Shown one piece after another: positions 8,129 to 13,936 of a stretch of DNA of 35,470 bases (its first letter is position 1; the number at the start of each line of letters is the position of its first letter). Made by a program: the position numbers and the translations under genes. The notes under the pieces are model-generated. The model was not told the DNA's origin and did no database searches. It worked only from the letters and a program-made list of their open reading frames with translations. This DNA is from an uncultured Lachnospiraceae bacterium (GTDB lineage: Bacteria > Bacillota > Clostridia > Lachnospirales > Lachnospiraceae): contig CANRJM010000023.1 of the NCBI GenBank assembly GCA_947630925.1, forward strand, positions 1 through 35,470, in the 5' to 3' direction.

Positions 8129-9067
8129 ATGGGGAAATTGCAGATTACGGATAATCCAGTATTTAATTTAGTCATGGAGGCTATGACAAAGGACACACCG
8201 GGATCATACGAAGAATTTAACCCGCGATATATTCAACTTTTGGAAAATTTGTTATATCTGAAGAACAGCAAATTTGACACGGAAAAGATCGTAGAGAGCC
8301 TAAACATTACAGAAAATGGCTACATACCAGACGGAGTTGTAATTGCAGAAGCGATACAAGATTTACGAGATCGAACCGGGGCAGGGTATGACGGCGTTAA
8401 TTTGAATATGACTTTTGCGCAGCTTAAAGCAAAAGTGGCGACAGGGGATTTTAGCGGGTTACATTTGTATGATTATATCGACTTCTCAACAACGAGCGGC
8501 GAGGAAGTACGTGCAGAGATTATGGGATTTAACACCATGCTTTATTTTGGCGACCCGGCAGTAATGAAATCCCATGTTTTAATGCAGACAAGGGATTGTT
8601 TGGTTACAGAGTATGTTTATAACGACGAGAAAACCAATACAGGAGGCTTTAATGCGTCACAATTAAAAACAAGTTTAGAAACTATCTTAACGACGTTCCC
8701 GGAAGACTTAAAAAACGCTATATTGGAGTGCGGACGATTTGAAAGTGGAAAGGGTACTTTGGGTAAATGCAGTAGAAAACTATTTTTACCGACGGAGGCA
8801 GAAGTATTTGGGCATACGTCATGGAGTGAGGCAAATTACGGATCCTGCGGTAGCAAACAATGGGAGGGTTACCAGAGATCGTATAAACACGTTGTTAAAG
8901 GGATTGGAAAAGGAAAAGCAGACAGAGGATTGCGTTGCGTCTGGTGGCTTTCGTCGCCGTCGGCGTCGAGTACTACCGACTTTTGCACTGTCAGCCCATA
9001 CGGCACCGCCGCCTACTACGAGGCGAACGGCAGAAATGGCGTCGCCCCGGCTTTCCTTATTGGTTAA
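8129..9067 (+). CDS. DUF6273-type receptor-binding protein with DGR-like variable C-terminus
   Basis: A 312-residue protein at the receptor-binding position of the tail operon. Residues ~1-190 are tail-specific. Residues ~200-312 look like a DUF6273 domain, a C-type-lectin/FGE-like fold often used as the target of diversity-generating retroelements. Clear marks are 'LFLPTEAEVFGHTSW', 'WWLSSPS', 'DFC' and the closing 'GVAPAFLIG'. The last ~42 codons are GC-rich (about 62% by my count for 8941-9060, against 46% just before and 32% just after). Many of them are GAC, AGC, TAC, ACC, GCC or GGC, the spread expected from adenine mutagenesis of AAC codons. The start has AAGGAGG at good spacing. No reverse transcriptase or template repeat is in this window. 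Confidence 0.8.
   Translation: MGKLQITDNPVFNLVMEAMTKDTPGSYEEFNPRYIQLLENLLYLKNSKFDTEKIVESLNITENGYIPDGVVIAEAIQDLRDRTGAGYDGVNLNMTFAQLKAKVATGDFSGLHLYDYIDFSTTSGEEVRAEIMGFNTMLYFGDPAVMKSHVLMQTRDCLVTEYVYNDEKTNTGGFNASQLKTSLETILTTFPEDLKNAILECGRFESGKGTLGKCSRKLFLPTEAEVFGHTSWSEANYGSCGSKQWEGYQRSYKHVVKGIGKGKADRGLRCVWWLSSPSASSTTDFCTVSPYGTAAYYEANGRNGVAPAFLIG
8942..9067 (+). other. Candidate DGR variable repeat (VR)
   Basis: This is the C-terminal coding stretch from the tryptophan pair to the stop. Fixed positions (WWLSSPS, FC, G, NGV, APAFLIG) alternate with positions where a TR-type AAC/AAT codon would explain the observed codon through adenine changes only, for example ACT, GAC, AGC, TAC, GCC and GGC. The 3' end, GGCGTCGCCCCGGCTTTC, is GC-rich and could serve as the initiation-of-mutagenic-homology element. 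The template repeat is not visible in the window, so this rests on pattern alone. Confidence 0.65.
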
Positions 9068-9070
9068 TTT

Positions 9071-9361
9071 TTGAAAGAATTAGAGGGCTTAGTATTGTTC
9101 AAAGAGGTATATATACAGTATAAATCTTGGAGAGTGTACATAAGCCACACAAACGCATATCAGACAATACAAAATATGGATAAGCTATTCAATTCCTTAT
9201 TTGTATTCAATAAAGAAAATGGAGGTATAGAGCATGGAAATATTACGTTTTGCAGGTTCCAAGAGAACCTACCAGGCAGAGTTCGTAAAATTATGCGAGA
9301 ACAAAATATTGATTATATCCTCGAATTTGAAAGCGGATATAGTCAATACGGAAAAAATTGA
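9071..9361 (+). CDS. Possible small ORF after the receptor-binding gene (doubtful)
   Basis: A 96-codon frame opening with TTG directly after the variable protein. The first ~55 residues look protein-like ('YKSWRVYISHTNAY', 'MDKLFNSLFVFNKENGG'). However, there is no ribosome binding site before the TTG, and the last 128 bases overlap the well-initiated gene at 9234 in another frame. It could be a remnant of a small protein gene whose 3' end was replaced, or chance. It does not resemble an Avd protein or a reverse transcriptase. Confidence 0.25.
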   Translation: MKELEGLVLFKEVYIQYKSWRVYISHTNAYQTIQNMDKLFNSLFVFNKENGGIEHGNITFCRFQENLPGRVRKIMREQNIDYILEFESGYSQYGKN

Positions 9362-9542
9362 ATTGCTTAACAAGCAGGGTGAGGCATACGGAGTATATGA
9401 AAACTATACTACAGTATGGAAAGAAGTAGAGGGCGGCTTTATCTTGTCAAATGACGGTTCAGTATATGAGGAGCCAGTTATTGAGGAACCGCAGGAAATG
9501 TTAGATCCGGCAGTTGAGAAGGGAGAGGAGGAAACGGCATGA
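9234..9542 (+). CDS. Small hypothetical phage protein upstream of holin
   Basis: A 102-residue protein of unknown function. The first ~75 residues alternate hydrophobic and polar positions like a small beta domain. The C-terminus is acidic ('EEPVIEEPQEMLDPAVEKGEEE'). The start is supported by GGAGG ahead of it ('aatggaggtatagagc'). The end overlaps the holin start by four bases (ATGA), so it belongs to the lysis/tail operon. Similar small acidic proteins are common between fibre and holin genes of Clostridia phages; I cannot assign a role. Confidence 0.75.
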   Translation: MEILRFAGSKRTYQAEFVKLCENKILIISSNLKADIVNTEKIELLNKQGEAYGVYENYTTVWKEVEGGFILSNDGSVYEEPVIEEPQEMLDPAVEKGEEETA

Positions 9543-10081
9543 AAGAAGCATTGTTAAAATTTGATATTGGAGGATTAAAATTGAGTATATCGGCAGTATT
9601 TACAGCAGCAGCGGCACTTTTTAATAAAGTACCAACGCTGCTTATTTTATTTATGGCAGCAGTGGCGATTGACTATTTAACAGGTTGGGTAAAAGCAGCA
9701 TTTTTCTTGAAAGAATGGAATAGCCAGACAGGGTTACAAGGGATTATTAAAAAGGCTATGTATTTTGTGTTAATCGGCGTGGCGTTTTTGATTGGTTATG
9801 GAATAAAGACCATAGGAACAAAAATTAGCCTTGATTTGGGCTTTTCTATCTATATCGGTTGGTATGTAACGGCAGTCATGCTAATCAATGAATTTACAAG
9901 CATATTAGAAAATCTATATGTTATTATGCCGGAAAAAGTGCCTATATGGTTAGTAAAGGCGCTAAAGGTAACGGATAACAAATTAGATAATACGATCAAT
10001 GGTATTGTATGCAAAAATCAGAATTGCGAAATTTGCAGTATCAAAGATCGGTGTAACAACTATAAAACAAAGGAAGAATAG
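9539..10081 (+). CDS. Phage holin (toxin secretion/phage lysis holin family)
   Basis: A 180-residue membrane protein of the holin 4-type (toxin secretion/lysis) family. Hydrophobic segments lie at about 12-32, 35-58, 78-100 and 105-125, with the family-typical 'LLILFMAAVAIDYLTGWVKA' and a soluble, cysteine-containing tail ('CKNQNCEICSIKDRC'). Holins form lesions in the inner membrane that release the endolysin. It lies immediately upstream of the endolysin gene, starting inside the previous stop. The paired cysteines in the C-terminal tail are a less common feature. Confidence 0.88.
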   Translation: MKEALLKFDIGGLKLSISAVFTAAAALFNKVPTLLILFMAAVAIDYLTGWVKAAFFLKEWNSQTGLQGIIKKAMYFVLIGVAFLIGYGIKTIGTKISLDLGFSIYIGWYVTAVMLINEFTSILENLYVIMPEKVPIWLVKALKVTDNKLDNTINGIVCKNQNCEICSIKDRCNNYKTKEE

Positions 10082-10092
10082 GAGGGCTTAAC

Positions 10093-11025
10093 ATGAAAGA
10101 AATTAAAATTACAGCAGCAAATGTATTGGCGATTGCCGCAGCAGAGGTAGGATATTTAGAAAAAAAGTCTAACTCAAACTTAGACAGTAAAACAAATAAT
10201 GCGGGATCTAACAATTATACAAAGTATGCACGAGATTTATTTGAATGGATTGGTAGCCCATACGCAAACGGCGTGGCATGGTGCGATATGTTTTTTGACT
10301 GGTGTATTGTAAAAACATGCATTGCAAAGGCAGGAAATAAAAAGGACGGTATTGCAGCAGCAAAGAAGATATTGGGCGGGTGGAGCGCATACACACCGAC
10401 AAGTGCACAGTATTATAAGAATATGAAAAGATGGGGGACAACTCCAAAAGTAGGCGCACAAATCTTTTTTACAAACGGAACAAGAATTTGTCATACTGGC
10501 ATAGTATATAAGGTTGCTAATGGGTATGTTTACACTTATGAGGGCAATACATCAAGTGCGGCAGGCGTAGTGGCGAATGGTGGTTGTGTTCGCGCCAAGT
10601 CTTATGCTATATCATATACAAAAATTGCAGGGTATGGTTATCCGGCTTATAGTGGTACAGCAGCAAAAGCAGATAACAAAGAAAACGATAAAAACAAATA
10701 CAAGACAATTATTAAAAAACTACAGACCGCCCTTAATTCGGAGTATAAGGCGGGAATTGCAGTGGACGGAATGCCGGGACCCAAAACGCTTGCGGTAACA
10801 CCGACACTCAATAAGAAGACACGAGCAAGGAGACCAAAGACAGTTAAGGCATTGCAGAGGCTTTTAACCTATTACGGTTATAAATGTGATGTAGACGGAG
10901 ATTTTTACACCGCCACAGAAAAAATGGTTAAGAATTTCCAGAGGGAAGTTGTAGGACAGAAAAACCCGGACGGAGAAGTAACAGCTAAAAACGCTACATG
11001 GAAAAAGTTGTTAAAGTTATCGTAA
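10093..11025 (+). CDS. Endolysin: CHAP-type amidase/endopeptidase with peptidoglycan-binding repeats
   Basis: A 310-residue lysis enzyme. Residues ~10-180 form a CHAP/NlpC-P60-like cysteine peptidase domain. The likely catalytic Cys64 is in 'GVAWCDMFFDW', His134 in 'RICHTGIVYKV', and a polar third residue near 150-152 is in 'YEGNTS'. Residues ~205-310 hold two peptidoglycan-binding type 1 units ('LQTALNSEYKAGIAVDGMPG' and 'LQRLLTYYGYKCDVDGDF'). No signal peptide is present, so export depends on the holin. AGGAGGGC precedes the start. It would cleave host cell wall at the end of the lytic cycle. Confidence 0.9.
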   Translation: MKEIKITAANVLAIAAAEVGYLEKKSNSNLDSKTNNAGSNNYTKYARDLFEWIGSPYANGVAWCDMFFDWCIVKTCIAKAGNKKDGIAAAKKILGGWSAYTPTSAQYYKNMKRWGTTPKVGAQIFFTNGTRICHTGIVYKVANGYVYTYEGNTSSAAGVVANGGCVRAKSYAISYTKIAGYGYPAYSGTAAKADNKENDKNKYKTIIKKLQTALNSEYKAGIAVDGMPGPKTLAVTPTLNKKTRARRPKTVKALQRLLTYYGYKCDVDGDFYTATEKMVKNFQREVVGQKNPDGEVTAKNATWKKLLKLS

Positions 11026-11044
11026 TCAGAGGAGGTAAAGGGAA

Positions 11045-11311
11045 ATGGCAGCAGGAAAGAACGCTACAGCGGCGAAAGAGACAGTAAAACTGGCAAAGAA
11101 GTATAAAGTTACCGGTAAGAGTTTTAAGAACAAATCAGAGGCAAATACAGAACTTAAAAAGGTATTTGAAAAAGGTTTTAAGAGTGCCGGGCTTATGGTA
11201 CAGGGCGGCGAATTTGTTATATTGTTCGGGACATATACCACAGCGCAGATTGCAAAGGCAAACGCAGCAGCCGTAGAAAAGGTGGGATTTGCAGCGACAG
11301 TAGCAGAGTAA
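11045..11311 (+). CDS. Small SPOR-like protein after endolysin
   Basis: An 88-residue basic protein with a strong AGAGGAGG ribosome binding site. The C-terminal half ('GGEFVILFGTYTTAQIAKANAAAVEKVGFAATV') has the strand-helix pattern of a SPOR domain, in which a 'VxxGxF/Y' strand is followed by a helix and a 'GF.A.V' strand. SPOR domains bind denuded peptidoglycan at division sites. As the last gene before the operon terminator, it may assist lysis or bind the cell wall. The SPOR reading is tentative because the domain is short. Confidence 0.65.
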   Translation: MAAGKNATAAKETVKLAKKYKVTGKSFKNKSEANTELKKVFEKGFKSAGLMVQGGEFVILFGTYTTAQIAKANAAAVEKVGFAATVAE

Positions 11312-11341
11312 AAGAAACATAGAAATGTAATTGAAAGAGTA

Positions 11342-11370
11342 GCCGGGGCAGATGCCCCGGCACTTTTTTT
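11342..11370 (+). terminator. Rho-independent terminator of the phage late operon
   Basis: GCCGGGGC (11342-11349) pairs with GCCCCGGC (11354-11361) around a four-base loop, and a run of T follows at 11364-11370. It lies about 30 bases after the last gene of the tail/lysis operon and separates it from the small-peptide locus. Confidence 0.92.
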
Positions 11371-11388
11371 ATTGGAGGAATTTATAAA

Positions 11389-11434
11389 ATATTACAGAAT
11401 ATGTATTGACATATTACAGAATATGTTATAAAAT
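11389..11434 (+). promoter_or_regulatory. Promoter with two tandem dyad operators ahead of the small peptide gene
   Basis: A -35 TTGACA (11406-11411) and a -10 TAAAAT (11429-11434) are separated by 17 bases. Two identical 16-base copies of ATATTACAGAATATGT occur at 11389-11404 and 11411-11426, 22 bases apart (about two helical turns). Each contains the dyad ATATT-ACAG-AATAT. The second copy fills the promoter spacer, so a bound protein would block RNA polymerase. The nearby RHH protein at 11681 is a reasonable candidate repressor, but this is inference. Confidence 0.75.
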
Positions 11435-11446
11435 AATAATGTAATC

Positions 11447-11627
11447 AGTTAAGGGGCTACACCGAAAAGGAGTAGCGAATGATAATAATAAAAGTGCTTT
11501 TGGAAATAGCCATTGTAACAGTGACAATCTTAGAAGTGATAAAGGATATTAAAAAAGGGGCTGACACCGACCAAGACGACAACCCCAAAGACCGTAAAGA
11601 GTAACTTGTAAACCAAGCCCCTTAACT
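11447..11627 (+). repeat. Long-range inverted repeat and internal direct repeat around the peptide gene
   Basis: Bases 11447-11458 (AGTTAAGGGGCT) are exactly complementary to 11616-11627, so the 5' and 3' ends of the predicted peptide mRNA can pair over 12 bp. A near-direct repeat links the leader, AAGGGGCTACACCGA at 11451-11465, to the coding region, AAGGGGCTGACACCGA at 11555-11570 (one inserted G). In the leader, GCTAC (11456-11460) can also pair with GTAGC (11472-11476), placing the ribosome binding site in the loop. Such end-pairing and direct repeats are known from type I toxin mRNAs. Confidence 0.75.
11479..11604 (+). CDS. 41-residue membrane peptide, candidate type I toxin
   Basis: A 41-residue peptide starting 'MIIIKVLLEIAIVTVTILEV'. 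One hydrophobic segment covers residues ~2-21. A lysine-rich turn (22-26) and a polar, strongly charged tail (27-41, 'ADTDQDDNPKDRKE') follow. This is the build of type I toxins such as Fst and TxpA, but I see no clear Fst signature, so it may belong to another family. AAAAGGAG lies 6-10 bases upstream. The gene has its own promoter, a leader and 3' end that can pair, and a predicted antisense RNA over its 3' half. No enzymatic domain is possible at this size. A small holin-like or signalling role cannot be excluded. Confidence 0.7.
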   Translation: MIIIKVLLEIAIVTVTILEVIKDIKKGADTDQDDNPKDRKE

Positions 11628-11628
11628 T
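11551..11628 (-). ncRNA. Predicted antisense RNA, candidate type I antitoxin
   Basis: A minus-strand promoter at 11635-11663 would start RNA near 11628. About 78 nt on, an intrinsic terminator is seen: GGGGTTG (complement of 11580-11586) pairs with CAGCCCC (complement of 11557-11563), followed by six U (11551-11556). The RNA is fully complementary to the 3' half of the peptide mRNA. Its 3' part can also pair, with one bulge, with the repeated motif in the mRNA leader next to the ribosome binding site (11451-11465). A 5' hairpin (AACCAAG/CTTGGTT) is present around the start region. Confidence 0.65.
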
Positions 11629-11634
11629 GGTTAC

Positions 11635-11663
11635 ACTTTATCACAGAAAGATAATAAAGTCAA
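11635..11663 (-). promoter_or_regulatory. Antisense promoter
   Basis: Read on the minus strand, TTGACT (complement of 11658-11663) and TAAAGT (complement of 11635-11640) are exactly 17 bases apart. The -10 region overlaps one arm of a dyad, ACTTTAT (11635-11641) / ATAAAGT (11654-11660), which could be a regulator site. It points into the small peptide gene. Confidence 0.65.
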
Positions 11664-11680
11664 GATAGGAGGTTTTGGAA

Positions 11681-11872
11681 ATGAGAACGAGTAAAGACGG
11701 AAAGGAATTTAATCAGATTGCCTACCAAAATGACTATAAACGAGAAAAGTATGATCGTATGGAATTGCTACTACCAAAGGGGAGAAAAGAAATATTGAAG
11801 AAAAAAGCAAAAGCAGCGGGGGTAAGTATGAGCGAATATATAAATAACTTATTGGAAAAAGAATTAGGGTAA
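11681..11872 (+). CDS. Ribbon-helix-helix (Arc/CopG-like) DNA-binding protein
   Basis: A 63-residue protein. The C-terminal half shows the RHH pattern: a short strand ('DRMELLLPKG'), helix A ('RKEILKKKAKAA'), the turn 'GVSMSEY' and helix B ('INNLLEKEL'). RHH proteins bind DNA as dimers at short tandem or inverted repeats. The ATG at 11681 is chosen because AGGAGG lies 7-12 bases upstream. It sits between the candidate toxin locus and the IS30-like transposase. Its likely targets are the tandem dyads at 11389-11426 or the dyad in its own leader (inference). Confidence 0.82.
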   Translation: MRTSKDGKEFNQIAYQNDYKREKYDRMELLLPKGRKEILKKKAKAAGVSMSEYINNLLEKELG

Positions 11873-11896
11873 ATTTGCGTATGATACAACGCCATA

Positions 11897-11941
11897 GACA
11901 ACGCCGCGGGCTACTAAAATGGAATAGCCCACGGCGTTGTC
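11897..11941. repeat. 17-bp near-perfect inverted repeat upstream of the transposase
   Basis: GACAACGCCGCGGGCTA (11897-11913) and TAGCCCACGGCGTTGTC (11925-11941) are complementary except for one C/A mismatch, with an 11-base loop. There is no T-run, so it is a weak terminator candidate. It is GC-rich in AT-rich surroundings and lies 20 bases before the transposase start. It could end the RHH transcript, limit readthrough into the transposase, or be a recombination site. Confidence 0.75.
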
Positions 11942-11961
11942 TTGTGAGAGGAGGGAACATA

Positions 11962-12993
11962 ATGAGGACATTCAAGCAATTAACATTTAACGACCGCTTG
12001 AAAATAGAGGTATTATTAAAGGCAGGACATAAGAAAAAAGAAATCGCAGATATTTTGAGCGTTCATATAAGCACTATATATAGAGAAATCAAGCGCGGGA
12101 GGTTTGAGGCGTTAAATTCTGATTACACAACAGAGGAAAGATACAGCCCGGATATTGCACAGGAAAAGAAAAACGAGGCGTTAGCCGCCAAAGGTGCAGA
12201 TATTAAAATAGGTAAAGAAAGAGAATTTGCAGACCGCATAGAGGAAATTATAATAAATGACGGCTACAGCCCGGCAGCAGCATTGGCAAAAGTAAAGGAG
12301 GAGGGCTACACATTTTCAATATGCGTAACCACGTTATACAGCTATATAGATAAAGGAATATTCCTTAATTTAACAAATAAGCAGCTACCAGTAAAAAGAA
12401 AAGGAGAAAAGAGAGTCTATAGAAGAACGACGGCAAAGAGGGCGAGCAAAGGCGAAAGCATAGAAAAAAGACCAGAGGAAATTAACGAGCGTGAGGAGTT
12501 CGGACATTGGGAAATGGATACTGTAGTGGGGAAAAGAGGCGTTTCTAAAAAATCTCTTTTGGTACTCACAGAACGGAAAACACGAAAAGAAATTATTATG
12601 CTGCTTAAAGAACACACGGCAGCAGCAGTGGTTAAAACATTGGATCGACTGGAAAGAAGATTAGGGGCGAAATTTCGGGAAATATTTAAGAGCATAACCG
12701 TAGATAACGGATCAGAGTTTGCAGACTATGAGGGAATGAAACGATCCCGCAGGGGAAAGAAAGACCGCACAAAGATATATTATTGCCACCCTTACAGCAG
12801 TTGGGAGCGTGGAAGTAATGAAAATCAAAATAAGTTAGTCCGGCGACATATCCCCAAAGGGACGAATTTTGACGACAAGACACAAAGAGAGGTTGATAAA
12901 ATAGAGGAGTGGATCAACAATTACCCGCGCCGTATATTTGATTACAGAACATCAGAACAGCTATTTAAGGAGGAGTTAAGGAAAGCAGCATAA
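11962..12993 (+). CDS. IS30-family DDE transposase
   Basis: A 343-residue, apparently intact IS30-type transposase. The N-terminal helix-turn-helix is 'LTFNDRLKIEVLLKAGHKKKEIADIL' in two parts, ending in the typical 'HISTIYREIKRG'. The DDE catalytic core includes Asp in 'HWEMDTVVG', Asp in 'ITVDNGSEF' and Glu in 'YSSWERGSNENQNKLVRRHIPKG' (read as two segments). The start at 11962 follows GAGGAGGG. No obvious terminal inverted repeats flank the gene, and its base composition matches the phage genes rather than the host genes. It lies at the very end of the prophage. It may be an ordinary IS whose ends I cannot see, or a phage-borne recombinase. Confidence 0.9.
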   Translation: MRTFKQLTFNDRLKIEVLLKAGHKKKEIADILSVHISTIYREIKRGRFEALNSDYTTEERYSPDIAQEKKNEALAAKGADIKIGKEREFADRIEEIIINDGYSPAAALAKVKEEGYTFSICVTTLYSYIDKGIFLNLTNKQLPVKRKGEKRVYRRTTAKRASKGESIEKRPEEINEREEFGHWEMDTVVGKRGVSKKSLLVLTERKTRKEIIMLLKEHTAAAVVKTLDRLERRLGAKFREIFKSITVDNGSEFADYEGMKRSRRGKKDRTKIYYCHPYSSWERGSNENQNKLVRRHIPKGTNFDDKTQREVDKIEEWINNYPRRIFDYRTSEQLFKEELRKAA

Positions 12994-13166
12994 ATTCATT
13001 AACCGGCGACGGGAGAGGCAGCAGGATTTATTTGTTATACTTATTTGTGCAAAATTACCAATAAATAACCATGCTAATTGTATAAAATGACAAAAAGAAG
13101 ATTTTCAAAATTTTTTTCGCATTTAATGTTGACATTTTTATTTTATTAAAAAGCAGAGCTTTTCGA
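12994..13166. other. AT-rich intergenic stretch holding the prophage/host boundary
   Basis: No gene, tRNA or recognisable repeat is seen. The sequence is AT-rich, with T-runs near 13111-13117 and 13135-13145. The transposase is the last phage-like gene, and the host promoter for the aldolase operon starts at 13167, so the right attachment site must lie in or near here. Its core cannot be defined without the left end. Confidence 0.5.
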
Positions 13167-13195
13167 TTGACCAACAATCCTAAAAGTTGTATACT
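13167..13195 (+). promoter_or_regulatory. Promoter of the aldolase-transketolase operon
   Basis: TTGACC (13167-13172) and TATACT (13190-13195) are separated by 17 bases, about 50 bases before the first start codon. A second TTGACA at 13129-13134 lacks a good -10 partner. Confidence 0.8.
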
Positions 13196-13244
13196 AAAAA
13201 GAGATTTTTGGTGCTAAAAATAATGATAACAGGAGGATAGAAAC

Positions 13245-13901
13245 ATGAAGTTATTTATTGACACAGCTAAAATTGAGGATATTAAGAAGGCAAATGAACT
13301 GGGCGTCATCTGCGGCGTTACAACCAATCCGTCTTTAATTGCCAAAGAAGGCGGAAGAAGCCAGGAAGAAGTTTTAAAGGAAATTGCTTCTATTGTTGAT
13401 GGGCCAATCAGTGGCGAAGTAAAGGCAACTACGGTTGACGCAGAGGGAATGATTGCGGAAGGCAGGGAGATTGCCAAGCTTCATCCCAATATGGTCGTTA
13501 AGATTCCAATGACAGTAGAGGGCTTAAAGGCAACAAAAGTTCTTTCCAGCGAAGGCATTAAATGTAATGTGACGCTTATTTTTACAGCAAACCAGGCATT
13601 GTTGGCAGCAAAAGCAGGTGCGGCATATGTTTCTCCGTTTCTGGGGCGTCTGGATGACGTTTCCACACCGGGGATTGATTTGATTGAGACGATTACTGCT
13701 ATTTTTGACAACTATGGTATTGAGACCGAGATTATTGCCGCAAGCATACGTAATCCGATTCATGTAACAGATTGCGCGTTAGCAGGAGCCGATATCGCAA
13801 CCGTTCCGTATCACGTAATCGAGCAGATGACAAAGCATCCTTTGACCGACCAGGGAATTGAGAAATTCCAGCAGGACTATAGAGCTGTTTTTGGCGAGTA
13901 A
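13245..13901 (+). CDS. fsa: Fructose-6-phosphate aldolase / transaldolase (TalC/FSA type)
   Basis: A 218-residue class I aldolase of the small transaldolase family. The N-terminus '[20 protein letters not shown]' and '[12 protein letters not shown]' are hallmarks. The Schiff-base lysine is Lys86 in '[10 protein letters not shown]', and 'SPFLGRLDD' and 'ASIRNP' follow as expected. The length is normal for the family (about 215-220). It transfers or releases dihydroxyacetone units from fructose 6-phosphate. Directly upstream of both transketolase subunits, it most likely serves as the transaldolase of the non-oxidative pentose phosphate pathway. AGGAGG precedes the ATG. Confidence 0.93.
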   Translation: MKLFIDTAKIEDIKKANELGVICGVTTNPSLIAKEGGRSQEEVLKEIASIVDGPISGEVKATTVDAEGMIAEGREIAKLHPNMVVKIPMTVEGLKATKVLSSEGIKCNVTLIFTANQALLAAKAGAAYVSPFLGRLDDVSTPGIDLIETITAIFDNYGIETEIIAASIRNPIHVTDCALAGADIATVPYHVIEQMTKHPLTDQGIEKFQQDYRAVFGE

Positions 13902-13936
13902 ATATTAGCAGAGTGCAATCAGAAAGGAAAGAAAAC

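Noticed and set aside
9068-9233. Place where a DGR template repeat would be expected
   Set aside because: The stretch is AT-rich and shows no similarity to the GC-rich variable end of the preceding gene.
11479-11604. Reading the 41-residue peptide as an ordinary holin
   Set aside because: It is separated from the lysis operon by a strong terminator and has its own promoter and a predicted antisense RNA, which fits a toxin better, although a holin-like action on the membrane remains possible.
12994-13244. tRNA gene or tRNA-end attachment site at the prophage junction
   Set aside because: No cloverleaf, CCA end or TPsiC-like sequence could be found by eye.
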